Origin: a virus
Direction: 5' to 3' (one strand)
IMG/VR virus record: IMGVR_UViG_3300009158_000064
Span: 1 to 53,597 of that record
Length of the DNA stretch: 53,597 nucleotides
Below the pieces are notes generated by a model. The model saw only the letters and a program-made list of their open reading frames with translations. It ran no database searches and was not told where the DNA came from. The translations under genes and the position numbers were made by a program. Below are positions 14,530 through 22,641 of the stretch, piece after piece. Position 1 is the stretch's first letter; each line of letters starts with the position of its first letter.

Positions 14530-15369
14530 ACATCTCAACAAAGGTCTGATACCTACGATTTTTCCTTGCATTGTTTTAGCTACATGTATAGATTTAGTGG
14601 GTATTAGATTGAAATCTTCACATACTTTATAGTATCTAGTCTCATATTTTTTCCAGAAATATTCAGAACCTAACTCTTGCATAAACTTCAATCCAGTATG
14701 TAACAGGCTTTTGCAATTCATATTAAAGTCATTCATTATGGTTATCGCTCCACATGGTCTAGTGCGTGAAAATCGTACACCTATTCTATCATTGCCCATT
14801 CCACCTTTGCTTAGACTTACAGCAAAAGTTTTGATAGCAGGGTGATCAAAGTTGAATGTTATATCTCTACTACAAGTTATCCATGCACCGTCTAAATGCA
14901 CGGGTATATCTAGTTGTTCGCAACGGTCTAATATAGTATGCATTAATGGATGCACATCTCCGTGTGCAGGGAAAGGCATAGAGATTATCAATTCTTTATT
15001 TGGAACAAGCGTATCTAATGTAACATATTCAATGTCATTGTTCAATCTCCAGTGATATTTGTAATCATTTTCAAATATCATAACATCATTGGTACCTACA
15101 CGCTGATAGATATCATCAATAAATTGGGTACACCCCACACATATATCAGTATGAGGGAACATATCAATACCTGATAATTTACTGAGTGAATGATTGTTAA
15201 GAAAATGTATGAATTCTATTTTGAATTCATTAGCTATATCATCATTGTATGCCGGATTGGTGTAGAAAACTGATTCATATAGTTTGTTGATAGATGAATC
15301 GTACATGGGTTGAGGGCGTTCATGTTGTAGCCATTCACTTGTATATTGTCTATTCTCCGAATCACGCAT
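14524..15369 (-). CDS. PLP-dependent aminotransferase-like protein (fold type I)
   Basis: The segments HLDGAW (the conserved aspartate near the PLP ring) and SLSKGGMGNDRIG (a candidate Schiff-base lysine in S-x-S-K) are arranged as in class I/II aminotransferases or related decarboxylases. At 281 aa it is short: the usual length is about 400, so the N-terminal and part of the C-terminal small domain may be reduced. It is the only minus-strand gene in the island and is divergent from RS9 across a double late promoter. It likely transfers or removes an amino group in the same pathway (inference). The substrate is unknown. Confidence 0.6.
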   Translation of the reverse strand: MRDSENRQYTSEWLQHERPQPMYDSSINKLYESVFYTNPAYNDDIANEFKIEFIHFLNNHSLSKLSGIDMFPHTDICVGCTQFIDDIYQRVGTNDVMIFENDYKYHWRLNNDIEYVTLDTLVPNKELIISMPFPAHGDVHPLMHTILDRCEQLDIPVHLDGAWITCSRDITFNFDHPAIKTFAVSLSKGGMGNDRIGVRFSRTRPCGAITIMNDFNMNCKSLLHTGLKFMQELGSEYFWKKYETRYYKVCEDFNLIPTKSIHVAKTMQGKIVGIRPLLRCL

Positions 15370-15386
15370 AAGTATTGTTCCCAGCG

Positions 15387-15394
15387 TATTTATA
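15387..15394 (-). promoter_or_regulatory. T4-type late promoter box, left-reading half of a divergent pair
   Basis: Exact TATAAATA on the minus strand, about 18 bases before the aminotransferase-like ATG, leaving a leader of about 10 nt. Confidence 0.7.
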
Positions 15395-15397
15395 CTG

Positions 15398-15405
15398 TAT
15401 AAATA
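15398..15405 (+). promoter_or_regulatory. T4-type late promoter box, right-reading half of a divergent pair
   Basis: Exact TATAAATA on the plus strand, 3 bp from its mirror image; together they make an inverted repeat. It precedes RS9 at 15426 with a short leader and would start late transcription of the second half of the island. Confidence 0.7.
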
Positions 15406-15425
15406 TCAATAACAAATAAGAATAT

Positions 15426-16715
15426 ATGTGGTGCCCTTTACCTTGGACTCATGTCGCAATTAAAAATAACGGAACACTCCGTATGTGTTCCCATAGTCAA
15501 AGTGGTAGTAATGAAAATACCGTGCTGTCCAAAGATAAAGTGACATTGAAAGCAGATAGTTTAGCTAACATAGACAATGTATTAAATTGTGACACACTTA
15601 AGCAAGTACGCAAAGATATATTAAATGGGGTGTGGCCAGAACAATGCAAGCGGTGTGAGGTTGATACTAGTACGGGAAGTAACAGCAGAAACGATTGGGA
15701 AACTAAAAGACATTTAGATACATTTACTATTGATGATGCTATCAACAGCACGACCGTCGACGGTACGATAACTAATTCAAAGTTAGTTTCACTAGACCTT
15801 AGGATAGGAAATCAATGTAATCTACGATGTGTAATGTGTTTTCCCGGTGAATCTACCTTATGGTATAAAGATTATCAAGAGATAACTGGACATGATCATT
15901 TTATTGTAGATGACAAGATTTACAATCTGAAATTAGCTGATAGCGACTTTGATTGGGCCAATGACAAAGATAAGATAGATGCATTAATCGAAAATTCAAA
16001 ATATTTAAACAAGATTAAGTTCGGTGGCGGTGAACCATTAATAATTAAGTACCATCATTATCTATTGAATAGGTTGATAGAAGAAGGTTACGCAAAAAAC
16101 ATTGAGTTAGAATATAGCGTGAACTTAACTGTATTCCCTCCGTTGTTGTTTGACATGTGGAAAAAATTCAAAGTGATTAGAATTTGCGCTAGTGTAGATG
16201 CGTATGGAATTGCTAACGATGCTGTTCGTTACCCTTCAAAATGGGAAACTATTGAACAAAATTTAAAAATGTTGGATGAATCTGCGGAAAACATTACTGT
16301 GTTCACTTCTACTACAGTAAGTATATTAACACTGGAACATTACTCTGACTTAATGATATGGATAAAGAAGCAAAACTATAAGAAGATAAACAGAGACATA
16401 GAAAATCCTGGTACTAGTCATTTAGTATATAACCCAGCATTTTTCAATATCAATTTACTTGATGAACGGCAACAGAATACTATATTTGATATTGTAAAAA
16501 ACAAAGCTAACGGGGACAAAAAAATATTAAAAAAACTTGATTCTTATGAGAAGTATTGTACCTCATCTCGTATGATAATGTCTGAATCGTTGCTCAATGA
16601 AACACGAAAACAATTAGTAGGAGTATTTAATCGGTTAGCTATAAATCAAAAACAAGATTGGATTAATATTTTTCCATTTGTTTCTACTTTAATAAAAACA
16701 TGGAGCTATATATGA
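15426..16715 (+). CDS. twitch-domain radical SAM protein (RS9)
   Basis: C3 (WCPLPW) and CKRC pairs are kept, but the usual CC pair of the N-terminal domain reads C21-S22, so one potential ligand of the auxiliary cluster is missing. The catalytic motif CNLRCVMC and FGGGEPL are intact. Length 429 aa. It is the first gene after the divergent late promoter; only a weak ribosome site is visible. The C/S change may mean the second cysteine of the pair is not a ligand, or that this paralogue has altered auxiliary chemistry. Confidence 0.78.
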   Translation: MWCPLPWTHVAIKNNGTLRMCSHSQSGSNENTVLSKDKVTLKADSLANIDNVLNCDTLKQVRKDILNGVWPEQCKRCEVDTSTGSNSRNDWETKRHLDTFTIDDAINSTTVDGTITNSKLVSLDLRIGNQCNLRCVMCFPGESTLWYKDYQEITGHDHFIVDDKIYNLKLADSDFDWANDKDKIDALIENSKYLNKIKFGGGEPLIIKYHHYLLNRLIEEGYAKNIELEYSVNLTVFPPLLFDMWKKFKVIRICASVDAYGIANDAVRYPSKWETIEQNLKMLDESAENITVFTSTTVSILTLEHYSDLMIWIKKQNYKKINRDIENPGTSHLVYNPAFFNINLLDERQQNTIFDIVKNKANGDKKILKKLDSYEKYCTSSRMIMSESLLNETRKQLVGVFNRLAINQKQDWINIFPFVSTLIKTWSYI

Positions 16716-17656
16716 ATGATGATGAACTAATTTTAGAAGCATTATGCAATTATCCAATATACTATCTCATGTATGGTGGAGGGGCAGGTGGTGAATTTTT
16801 AACTAATTTAATCTCGACACATACTAAAAAATTTAGGAATAATGTTTCTACTCAAGTTATTGTAACTTCAGAAAATAGAACTTTAGTCAGATTGCCATAT
16901 TTTTTTCATTTAGTATATCATTGCAACCTTACTTACAATTCATCAATTACTGATTTAATCAATGTCATAAAAACTAAAAATGATTTTTTAGGGTATAACA
17001 TAAAAGACAAAGTAAATGAGGCTATTGTTTATTTAAAACAAGATCACAAGCCACCTTTGTTTAGATGCAATATTTTATCAAATTCATACTTTACTAAAGA
17101 AAATACTTATTTGATATGTGCTGATAATGAAAAATGGTATACTTATGCAGGAAGTTTATTATTTATAAAAGATTTAGCAGTTAAACATATCTGCCTTAAA
17201 GAGAATGATAAAATTAAATTTTTTGAGCATGACCGTAGTAGGTATATAAATGACGCTGAATTGTCTAGCTTGTTAAACAATGGACTAGATTGGGTTATAA
17301 AAAATAACATAACGATTATGTACGGAATGCAGTTAGACGTAATTGCATATATGAAATATGATAAAAACATTACCTTTAATGAAATTTTTAATTCAACTCC
17401 GTTTGATTTATATAATAAGTATTTTTATAAAATAATGGGAAATTTTGAAGCCTATTCAAATTTTCAAATCCCAGCATTAAAAGAAAGAGGAGTTACTATT
17501 ATTGATTATTCTAAAATCTTTATTAAAGGATATTTAGAAGAAATATTTGATATTGACTATGATTCATCATTTAATGATGAATTGATTGTTTGGCACAAAA
17601 AGAATTTGTCGTTATTGTCCAAACATGGATTTAATGTGGCCCCATATATATTATGA
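16712..17656 (+). CDS. unknown protein, paralogue of the gene at 21098
   Basis: I do not recognise the family. ATG 16712 is preferred to 16700 because it overlaps the RS9 stop as ATGA and follows GGAG (16702-16705). Near the N-terminus a Gly-rich turn, GGGAGGEFLTNLI, resembles a phosphate-binding loop and matches PGSSGQLLLRL in the 251-aa protein at 21098. Both proteins later share a 'YGM' segment, roughly two thirds of the way through, and long stretches rich in Ile, Asn and Lys. The Gly-rich start could suit a nucleotide- or PAPS-binding transferase such as a sulfotransferase, but the usual motifs are not clear. Confidence 0.5.
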   Translation: MNDDELILEALCNYPIYYLMYGGGAGGEFLTNLISTHTKKFRNNVSTQVIVTSENRTLVRLPYFFHLVYHCNLTYNSSITDLINVIKTKNDFLGYNIKDKVNEAIVYLKQDHKPPLFRCNILSNSYFTKENTYLICADNEKWYTYAGSLLFIKDLAVKHICLKENDKIKFFEHDRSRYINDAELSSLLNNGLDWVIKNNITIMYGMQLDVIAYMKYDKNITFNEIFNSTPFDLYNKYFYKIMGNFEAYSNFQIPALKERGVTIIDYSKIFIKGYLEEIFDIDYDSSFNDELIVWHKKNLSLLSKHGFNVAPYIL

Positions 17657-18762
17657 CTGATTTAAAATACAGTGATTATGATTTCACTAAAATCCCATTT
17701 AAAGATATAGTGCAAGTAGGCCAACGAACTTTATTGTATCGTGACCTATTCACCGTCAGTTGGTTGCTAGGTAGATTTTGTAACTACAAATGTAGCTATT
17801 GCTGGCCTTATGCCCGTAGTGATACGAAAGACCATAGACCTACAGAGTTATGCTTAAGTACTATAGATGAGATAAAATCTCAAGCTAGACTTAATGGATT
17901 TAATAGTTTTCATTTTAGTCTAAGTGGTGGTGAACCTACGTTTCATCCTGGATATCTAGACATACTAAAGTATCTAGCGAATGATGTAGACAATACTAAT
18001 TACACTAGCATACATATGACCAGTAACTGTTCTAGGAATATGAAATGGTTTGAGACATATGTAGAACATGCTAAGAAATTTCATCGTGCTAGCATCACGG
18101 CGAGTCTACACACAGAGCATCTTGACACGATTGAGAAGATGCAAGACTTTGCAGATAAACTGATATTCTGTCAAGAACATGATGTACAGATAACCATCAA
18201 CATGGTAATGGTTCCCGCATGGTTTGATAAAGACTACGAGAATGCATTGTTCTTCCACAATCAAGGAATCAATGTCACGTTGAAACCGCAGAGCGATCCT
18301 ACTGCTAATTTTGTAGTCAGTGGGTATACTGAAGAACAGATGAAACAGTTACATAATGGTATGCCGCAACGTGCTTATACTGAAAAGAAGCGTGTATGGA
18401 ATGATAGACCAAAAGCTAAATTTGAAGTTCCTCCTCACATGGCAGGAGAAAATGATAGTAGTGTGCCTGCACACATGCAAGTAGAATTCACTGATAAATA
18501 CGGTAAGAAATGGTACATGGATCAAGCAGAACGATTCAATGCGTTCGGGTTCAACAATTTTAAAGGTTGGGAATGTAATAGTGGATTTCAAGGCATAATC
18601 ATCAGAGAACCAGATGGTAGTATCAAGCGTAGTTATAGTTGCACTGATACTCCACTGGGAAACATAGAGACTGGATTCAAATTATTCGATAAGCCTATGA
18701 TTTGTATAAGTAATTCATGTGTAAGTAGTGCCGATAGTAAATTGCCAAAGAGGACGATATGA
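17653..18762 (+). CDS. radical SAM protein with C-terminal SPASM-like region (RS10)
   Basis: C43, C47 and C50 (CNYKCSYC) bind the catalytic cluster; LSGGEPT follows. The end carries WECNSG, a 'REPDGS' turn, YSC and a final ICISNSC, like the auxiliary region of RS6. Length 369 aa. It overlaps the upstream stop as ATGA and is followed, again as ATGA, by a QueC-like ATPase. That repeats the RS1/PP-loop pairing at 4414/5502, suggesting the two proteins act in sequence on one substrate. Confidence 0.8.
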   Translation: MTDLKYSDYDFTKIPFKDIVQVGQRTLLYRDLFTVSWLLGRFCNYKCSYCWPYARSDTKDHRPTELCLSTIDEIKSQARLNGFNSFHFSLSGGEPTFHPGYLDILKYLANDVDNTNYTSIHMTSNCSRNMKWFETYVEHAKKFHRASITASLHTEHLDTIEKMQDFADKLIFCQEHDVQITINMVMVPAWFDKDYENALFFHNQGINVTLKPQSDPTANFVVSGYTEEQMKQLHNGMPQRAYTEKKRVWNDRPKAKFEVPPHMAGENDSSVPAHMQVEFTDKYGKKWYMDQAERFNAFGFNNFKGWECNSGFQGIIIREPDGSIKRSYSCTDTPLGNIETGFKLFDKPMICISNSCVSSADSKLPKRTI

Positions 18763-19394
18763 AAAATATAATAATAGAAAATGTAGAAATTCCATTATTT
18801 GATGGGAACGTAGGAATAAATTTCTCCGGTGGAACCGATAGTAGCCTTTTATTGTATATTTTACTATTAAATAAAAAAGAAACACTTGAAGTATTTACAT
18901 TAGCACCAGACCTTAAGGGAAGATTACCGGCAAAAGTTGCAGCTAATGTAATTGACAAGTGCGTAGAGTTAACCAAAAACAATAATATAAATCATCATGT
19001 AGTATATCTTGATGTACAAAATAATGAAAAATTACTTAGATTGCCCAATGAAATGTTAGAAAATAAAAAAATAACTAAATTATATGCAGGATTAACAGCT
19101 AATCCTCCTAAAGACATAGCAGATAATTTTTTGACACCAATTGACAATACTGAACATGTGGAGAGAGACCCGTTAATAGTAAAATCTATAATTTATGATA
19201 ATTTTTGTTTTCCATTTTTTAATATTGATAAAATAAAAATAGCTGAAATGTACCACTCTTTAAACTTAACAGAAACGTTATTTCCATTAACTAGAAGCTG
19301 CGAAATAGAAAATCCTCCGGCTGATTTTTTAGGACACTGTAATAACTGCTGGTGGTGCAAAGAAAGACTTTGGGGATTCAAAAGGTTTGTATGA
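18759..19394 (+). CDS. QueC-like PP-loop ATP pyrophosphatase (copy 2)
   Basis: SGGTDS at residues 23-28 is the ATP-binding PP-loop. C181, C194, C197 and C200 form the same C..C-x2-C-x2-C zinc pattern as copy 1, ending in RLWGFKRF. Both copies share 'NPP' about 110-130 residues in and the segment LFP(I/L)T.SCE before the first cysteine. A GAGG-type ribosome site precedes the ATG, which overlaps the RS10 stop. Copy 2 is 211 aa. Two paralogues paired with two different radical SAM genes point to parallel branches of the pathway. Confidence 0.7.
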   Translation: MKNIIIENVEIPLFDGNVGINFSGGTDSSLLLYILLLNKKETLEVFTLAPDLKGRLPAKVAANVIDKCVELTKNNNINHHVVYLDVQNNEKLLRLPNEMLENKKITKLYAGLTANPPKDIADNFLTPIDNTEHVERDPLIVKSIIYDNFCFPFFNIDKIKIAEMYHSLNLTETLFPLTRSCEIENPPADFLGHCNNCWWCKERLWGFKRFV

Positions 19395-19915
19395 AGTACG
19401 CAATTACAGGTCATACTCAAGGGATAGGATTAGCATTGACTAATTTATTAGAATCAAATTATATAGGGTTCTCTAAGAGTAATGGATATGATATTACAGT
19501 TAAAGAAAACAGAGAATCTATAATATTACAGTCTATTGAGTGTGATGTATTCATCAATAATGCATACGCTGATTTTAATCAGGTAACTTTGTTATACGAG
19601 TTATTTAAAGTTTGGCAAGGTTCCAACAAAATAATAGTTAATATAGGTTCATCCACTACTTGCGGAATCAAAAATTTTCCCCACATGTATACAGCACACA
19701 AAATTGCATTAGACAAAGCCTCTGAGCAATTAAGTCATTTAGACGATCCATGCAAAGTAATTAATATTAAATTTGGCTGGGTAGGTACTCAACGGGTATT
19801 AAGAGATTGTAACCCTGAATCATATATAGAAGTTAGCGATGCTGCAAAATATATAATAGAACAGATTAATTGGGGAATTAAATATAGAGTTACTGAATGC
19901 TTAATTAGACCATAA
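19391..19915 (+). CDS. short-chain dehydrogenase/reductase
   Basis: The start ATG 19391 overlaps the PP-loop stop as ATGA; a longer frame from 19352 would lie inside that gene. TGHTQGIG (residues 6-13) is the SDR cofactor-binding turn, NNAYA replaces the usual NNAG, and YTAHK is the catalytic YxxxK, with a serine-rich strand (IGSS) before it. The 174-aa length is short for an SDR (about 250), so the substrate-binding C-terminus is reduced. It likely carries out an NAD(P)H-dependent reduction or oxidation on the pathway product. Confidence 0.72.
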   Translation: MKYAITGHTQGIGLALTNLLESNYIGFSKSNGYDITVKENRESIILQSIECDVFINNAYADFNQVTLLYELFKVWQGSNKIIVNIGSSTTCGIKNFPHMYTAHKIALDKASEQLSHLDDPCKVINIKFGWVGTQRVLRDCNPESYIEVSDAAKYIIEQINWGIKYRVTECLIRP

Positions 19916-19935
19916 CATTATTAATATAATATCAA

Positions 19936-20517
19936 ATGAAATATTTTACTGAAGTAAATTTACCAACATTCGAAACACTATCCATAGAACTTGATCAATT
20001 AATAAGTTCAAAGGTGTTAAGCTGGGGAGAACAAAATCAAATTTGTTTAAATTCTATACCAAATTTTGAACATGATTTTCACAAAGGTGCAGGAAGTTTA
20101 ATGTTTGATTGGAATAATTCTAAAATAGATTCAGTTAACGGTATTGATAATATTAGTAATCTTTTTATAAAAACAGAACAGTTAAATGAATCTGACTTTA
20201 CGGTCATGTGCAGTCAATTTAAAGGAACAACTTTTGAAACAGTTTTTAATATGTTAAATGAAAGATATATATTAGGTAGGATCAGATTGATGAATTTGAA
20301 ACCAAAAACATGTTTGAGTTGGCATGTTGATGATACTCCTAGGTTACATTATCCAATTGTATCACAAGAAGGATGTTTTTTAGTAATAGAAGATGAAGTT
20401 ATGACTTTACCATTAAACAAATGGCATATAGCAGATACTACAAAAAGACATACCGCATTTAATGGGAGTAAAGGTTCAAGAGTTCATTTAGTAGCAGTAA
20501 TATTAAGTAATCGTTGA
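19936..20517 (+). CDS. Asp/Asn beta-hydroxylase-like 2-oxoglutarate Fe(II) oxygenase
   Basis: A central segment WHVDDTPRLHYPI fits the H-x-D metal motif followed by R-x-H-x-P of the aspartyl/asparaginyl hydroxylase family, and a distal HTAFNGS..RVHLVAV supplies the second iron histidine and the 2-oxoglutarate arginine. The 193 aa are enough for a bare double-stranded beta-helix domain. These enzymes hydroxylate amino acid side chains in peptides or free amino acids. Its presence favours an amino-acid or peptide-like substrate for the island, without proving it. Confidence 0.6.
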   Translation: MKYFTEVNLPTFETLSIELDQLISSKVLSWGEQNQICLNSIPNFEHDFHKGAGSLMFDWNNSKIDSVNGIDNISNLFIKTEQLNESDFTVMCSQFKGTTFETVFNMLNERYILGRIRLMNLKPKTCLSWHVDDTPRLHYPIVSQEGCFLVIEDEVMTLPLNKWHIADTTKRHTAFNGSKGSRVHLVAVILSNR

Positions 20518-20526
20518 TTAGATTAA

Positions 20527-21096
20527 ATGTTTAAATTATTTCAAAAAGATAATGGGTCCCGCGGGTCGGCCGCTGAAGTTTGGGTAGACAAGGATGCAGG
20601 TCTTTGTAAAAAATTTTATAAACCAGATAGTATTACTATAACCGGCAAAAAACCGTTTGAGACATCTATGGAAAGAATAACCTCACTTTTTAATACTGAA
20701 ATACATTGGTCAACTAAATTAAAATCTGATATGGTAATTGAATTATACGAGCATGGTGAATTAAAAGACGAGCCGGGTTTTTATTTAATACAAGAGTGGA
20801 CAAATCCAGATTTGTTGACTTGGTACGAGCATGAAAGTACTAGATTAAATCACATTATACCTGACGCATCAGAACAAATAGTTGAAATTTTTAAGTTCTT
20901 CAAAGAAAATAATATTTACAAAATTAATAATGCAATGGCCAATATGACACATAAGAATGGTAAAATAAAAGTGTTTGATTTTAAATATTCTATTGAAAGA
21001 GGTGAAGATAAAAGAGAACTAGAAATTTATTCAATAAACACTTGGGTGTCAAAAATAGATCCTAATCTAAATAATATTCTACTTGATTTAGTGTGA
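20527..21096 (+). CDS. kinase-fold protein (candidate phosphotransferase)
   Basis: The N-terminus has a Gly/Ser-rich turn (GSRGSAAEVW) followed by KKFYKP, as in the nucleotide loop and lysine of protein-kinase-like enzymes. Mid-protein, LIQEWTNPDL could be the hinge, and near the end KVFDFKYSIER takes the place of the D-F-G metal motif. The catalytic-loop aspartate is not obvious. At 189 aa it is smaller than a full kinase. It may phosphorylate a sugar or small molecule, or be an inactive relative. Confidence 0.4.
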   Translation: MFKLFQKDNGSRGSAAEVWVDKDAGLCKKFYKPDSITITGKKPFETSMERITSLFNTEIHWSTKLKSDMVIELYEHGELKDEPGFYLIQEWTNPDLLTWYEHESTRLNHIIPDASEQIVEIFKFFKENNIYKINNAMANMTHKNGKIKVFDFKYSIERGEDKRELEIYSINTWVSKIDPNLNNILLDLV

Positions 21097-21097
21097 C

Positions 21098-21853
21098 ATG
21101 AAATTTTCAATACTAGAAAACAATGAATTAATTTTAATAGATTATATGCCTGGTTCATCTGGCCAGCTGTTATTAAGATTATGGGCTGAACTAGATAGTA
21201 AATTACACTATGAGAATTCAAGAATATTATCCGCTACAACAATAAATCAGAATGCAGCTTCAAGAGAAATTGATTACGATATATTAATTCCAAAAAGAAT
21301 AGTGAATTGGTTTTTAGACAAGTGTGACCCTTCATCTACTATTGATTATGTTTATTTTTTTGAAAATTTAGCAACTCATTTGATTGCTCAACAGCAAAAA
21401 TGGAAACATCAAACAAATGATATTAAGTTTTATAGTAATAATGATGTTGATATAAAAGATATGAGATTGATATATGGTATGCATACCTGGAGCAATATTA
21501 TACCGTACGATGAAATGATTAGTTTAGGATATAATATAAAACAACTATCTATTATTCCAACGACTGAAAGAGGGTTGAAATATCAATTTGATAGAAATGT
21601 CGCATGTTACCCCGGGACAGAAGAAAACAGTAATAAATTGGTGTTAAATAAATTTAATACCAAACCTACACAAAATTCAATAGATTTATGTACTATGCTA
21701 GTTGATAGAAGATTTGTAGATATTATCGATTTTCTACAAAGTATGATAGGTGACTCATTCAGAATAGAAAAAATTGAGTACTGTAATACTATTTTAAATA
21801 CCTACTACAATGAGATAGTTAGACATTTAGACCAATCCATAGAAACTCTATAG
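21098..21853 (+). CDS. unknown protein, paralogue of the gene at 16712
   Basis: I do not recognise this 251-aa protein. The N-terminal strand and turn LIDYMPGSSGQLLLRL match the Gly-rich start of the protein at 16712, and both have a later 'YGM' segment. It begins one base after the stop of the kinase-like gene and ends the plus-strand island, overlapping the convergent dioxygenase gene by about 49 nt. The shared features suggest a transferase pair acting on related substrates. Confidence 0.45.
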   Translation: MKFSILENNELILIDYMPGSSGQLLLRLWAELDSKLHYENSRILSATTINQNAASREIDYDILIPKRIVNWFLDKCDPSSTIDYVYFFENLATHLIAQQQKWKHQTNDIKFYSNNDVDIKDMRLIYGMHTWSNIIPYDEMISLGYNIKQLSIIPTTERGLKYQFDRNVACYPGTEENSNKLVLNKFNTKPTQNSIDLCTMLVDRRFVDIIDFLQSMIGDSFRIEKIEYCNTILNTYYNEIVRHLDQSIETL

Positions 21854-22641
21854 ATCATTCTATTACCTAATTCACAAGCCCATCGTTTGTGAACAGTTAA
21901 CCACTGATCTCCAAATATAACATCGCCATCTTCATACTCATGGTGATAGCAATATTTGTCTTGATAAGAATGATTGAATAGAAGTTCTTTATAATATTGA
22001 TTAGTTTTCTCATCAACATCTTTAAATCCAAAAAATTGATAATAAGGAAAAAACATTCCTTTTATCCCTACTGGATTCGTTCTGATAAAATTCTGTCCAT
22101 CTTTATTGCGATGTGGTTTCCATATGTTGAATGACTTAGTATATGTGTCCGGCTCAAATCCATATATACCTTTCTTATCTTCTAAGAAATCTTTAGTCGA
22201 TTGGTCTAGATCATCGTAGGCTAATGCCATATTGGCCCAGCTTATCTTTGATCCTTTAGTATCATGTGCTGCTACTAGGAATATGATAGGTTTGCGTTCG
22301 TTCTCTGCTGATGGTCGATTAGCATGCCAATTCAATTCTTCATCATGCCCAAACAATCCTTTAGGAGTACCATCGTCATTGAATCCTTTGCAAACTCTTT
22401 GTACTCCATTGACATTCTCAGCGGCTCTTTGTCGTTGTGTTTCTGGATCAAAATATTCAGGAACGCCAAACTGATTTGCTACCTTGATCATATCTTCTGG
22501 AGATAAGTGTTGATCCCTGGCTATCACAACAAGATGTTTGAAATACAACTCTGCTATCTGATTAACTTCATCCGTAGATAAATTCTTATAGTCAACATCA
22601 TAGACCTCTACTGCATTAGCATCTAGTATTTTATACTTCAC
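21805..22641 (-). CDS. TauD/TfdA-type 2-oxoglutarate dioxygenase
   Basis: Motifs in order are NWHANRP (the H-x-D-like iron site, here H-x-N), a long central region, and FGDQWLTVHKRW with the distal histidine followed by an arginine-bearing RMIYRVS strand. The preferred start is GTG 22641 (VKYKILDANAVEV); an ATG at 22668 would add nine residues lying inside the desaturase gene. TauD relatives oxidise small organic acids or amino-acid derivatives. The H-x-N instead of H-x-D at the iron site resembles halogenase-like or altered variants, so activity should be checked. It follows the desaturase gene with overlap. Confidence 0.65.
   Translation of the reverse strand: MKYKILDANAVEVYDVDYKNLSTDEVNQIAELYFKHLVVIARDQHLSPEDMIKVANQFGVPEYFDPETQRQRAAENVNGVQRVCKGFNDDGTPKGLFGHDEELNWHANRPSAENERKPIIFLVAAHDTKGSKISWANMALAYDDLDQSTKDFLEDKKGIYGFEPDTYTKSFNIWKPHRNKDGQNFIRTNPVGIKGMFFPYYQFFGFKDVDEKTNQYYKELLFNHSYQDKYCYHHEYEDGDVIFGDQWLTVHKRWACELGNRMIYRVSMDWSKCLTISL

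Noticed and set aside
22232-22506. Two short plus-strand frames within the dioxygenase gene
   Set aside because: Antisense shadows with no ribosome site or recognisable domain.
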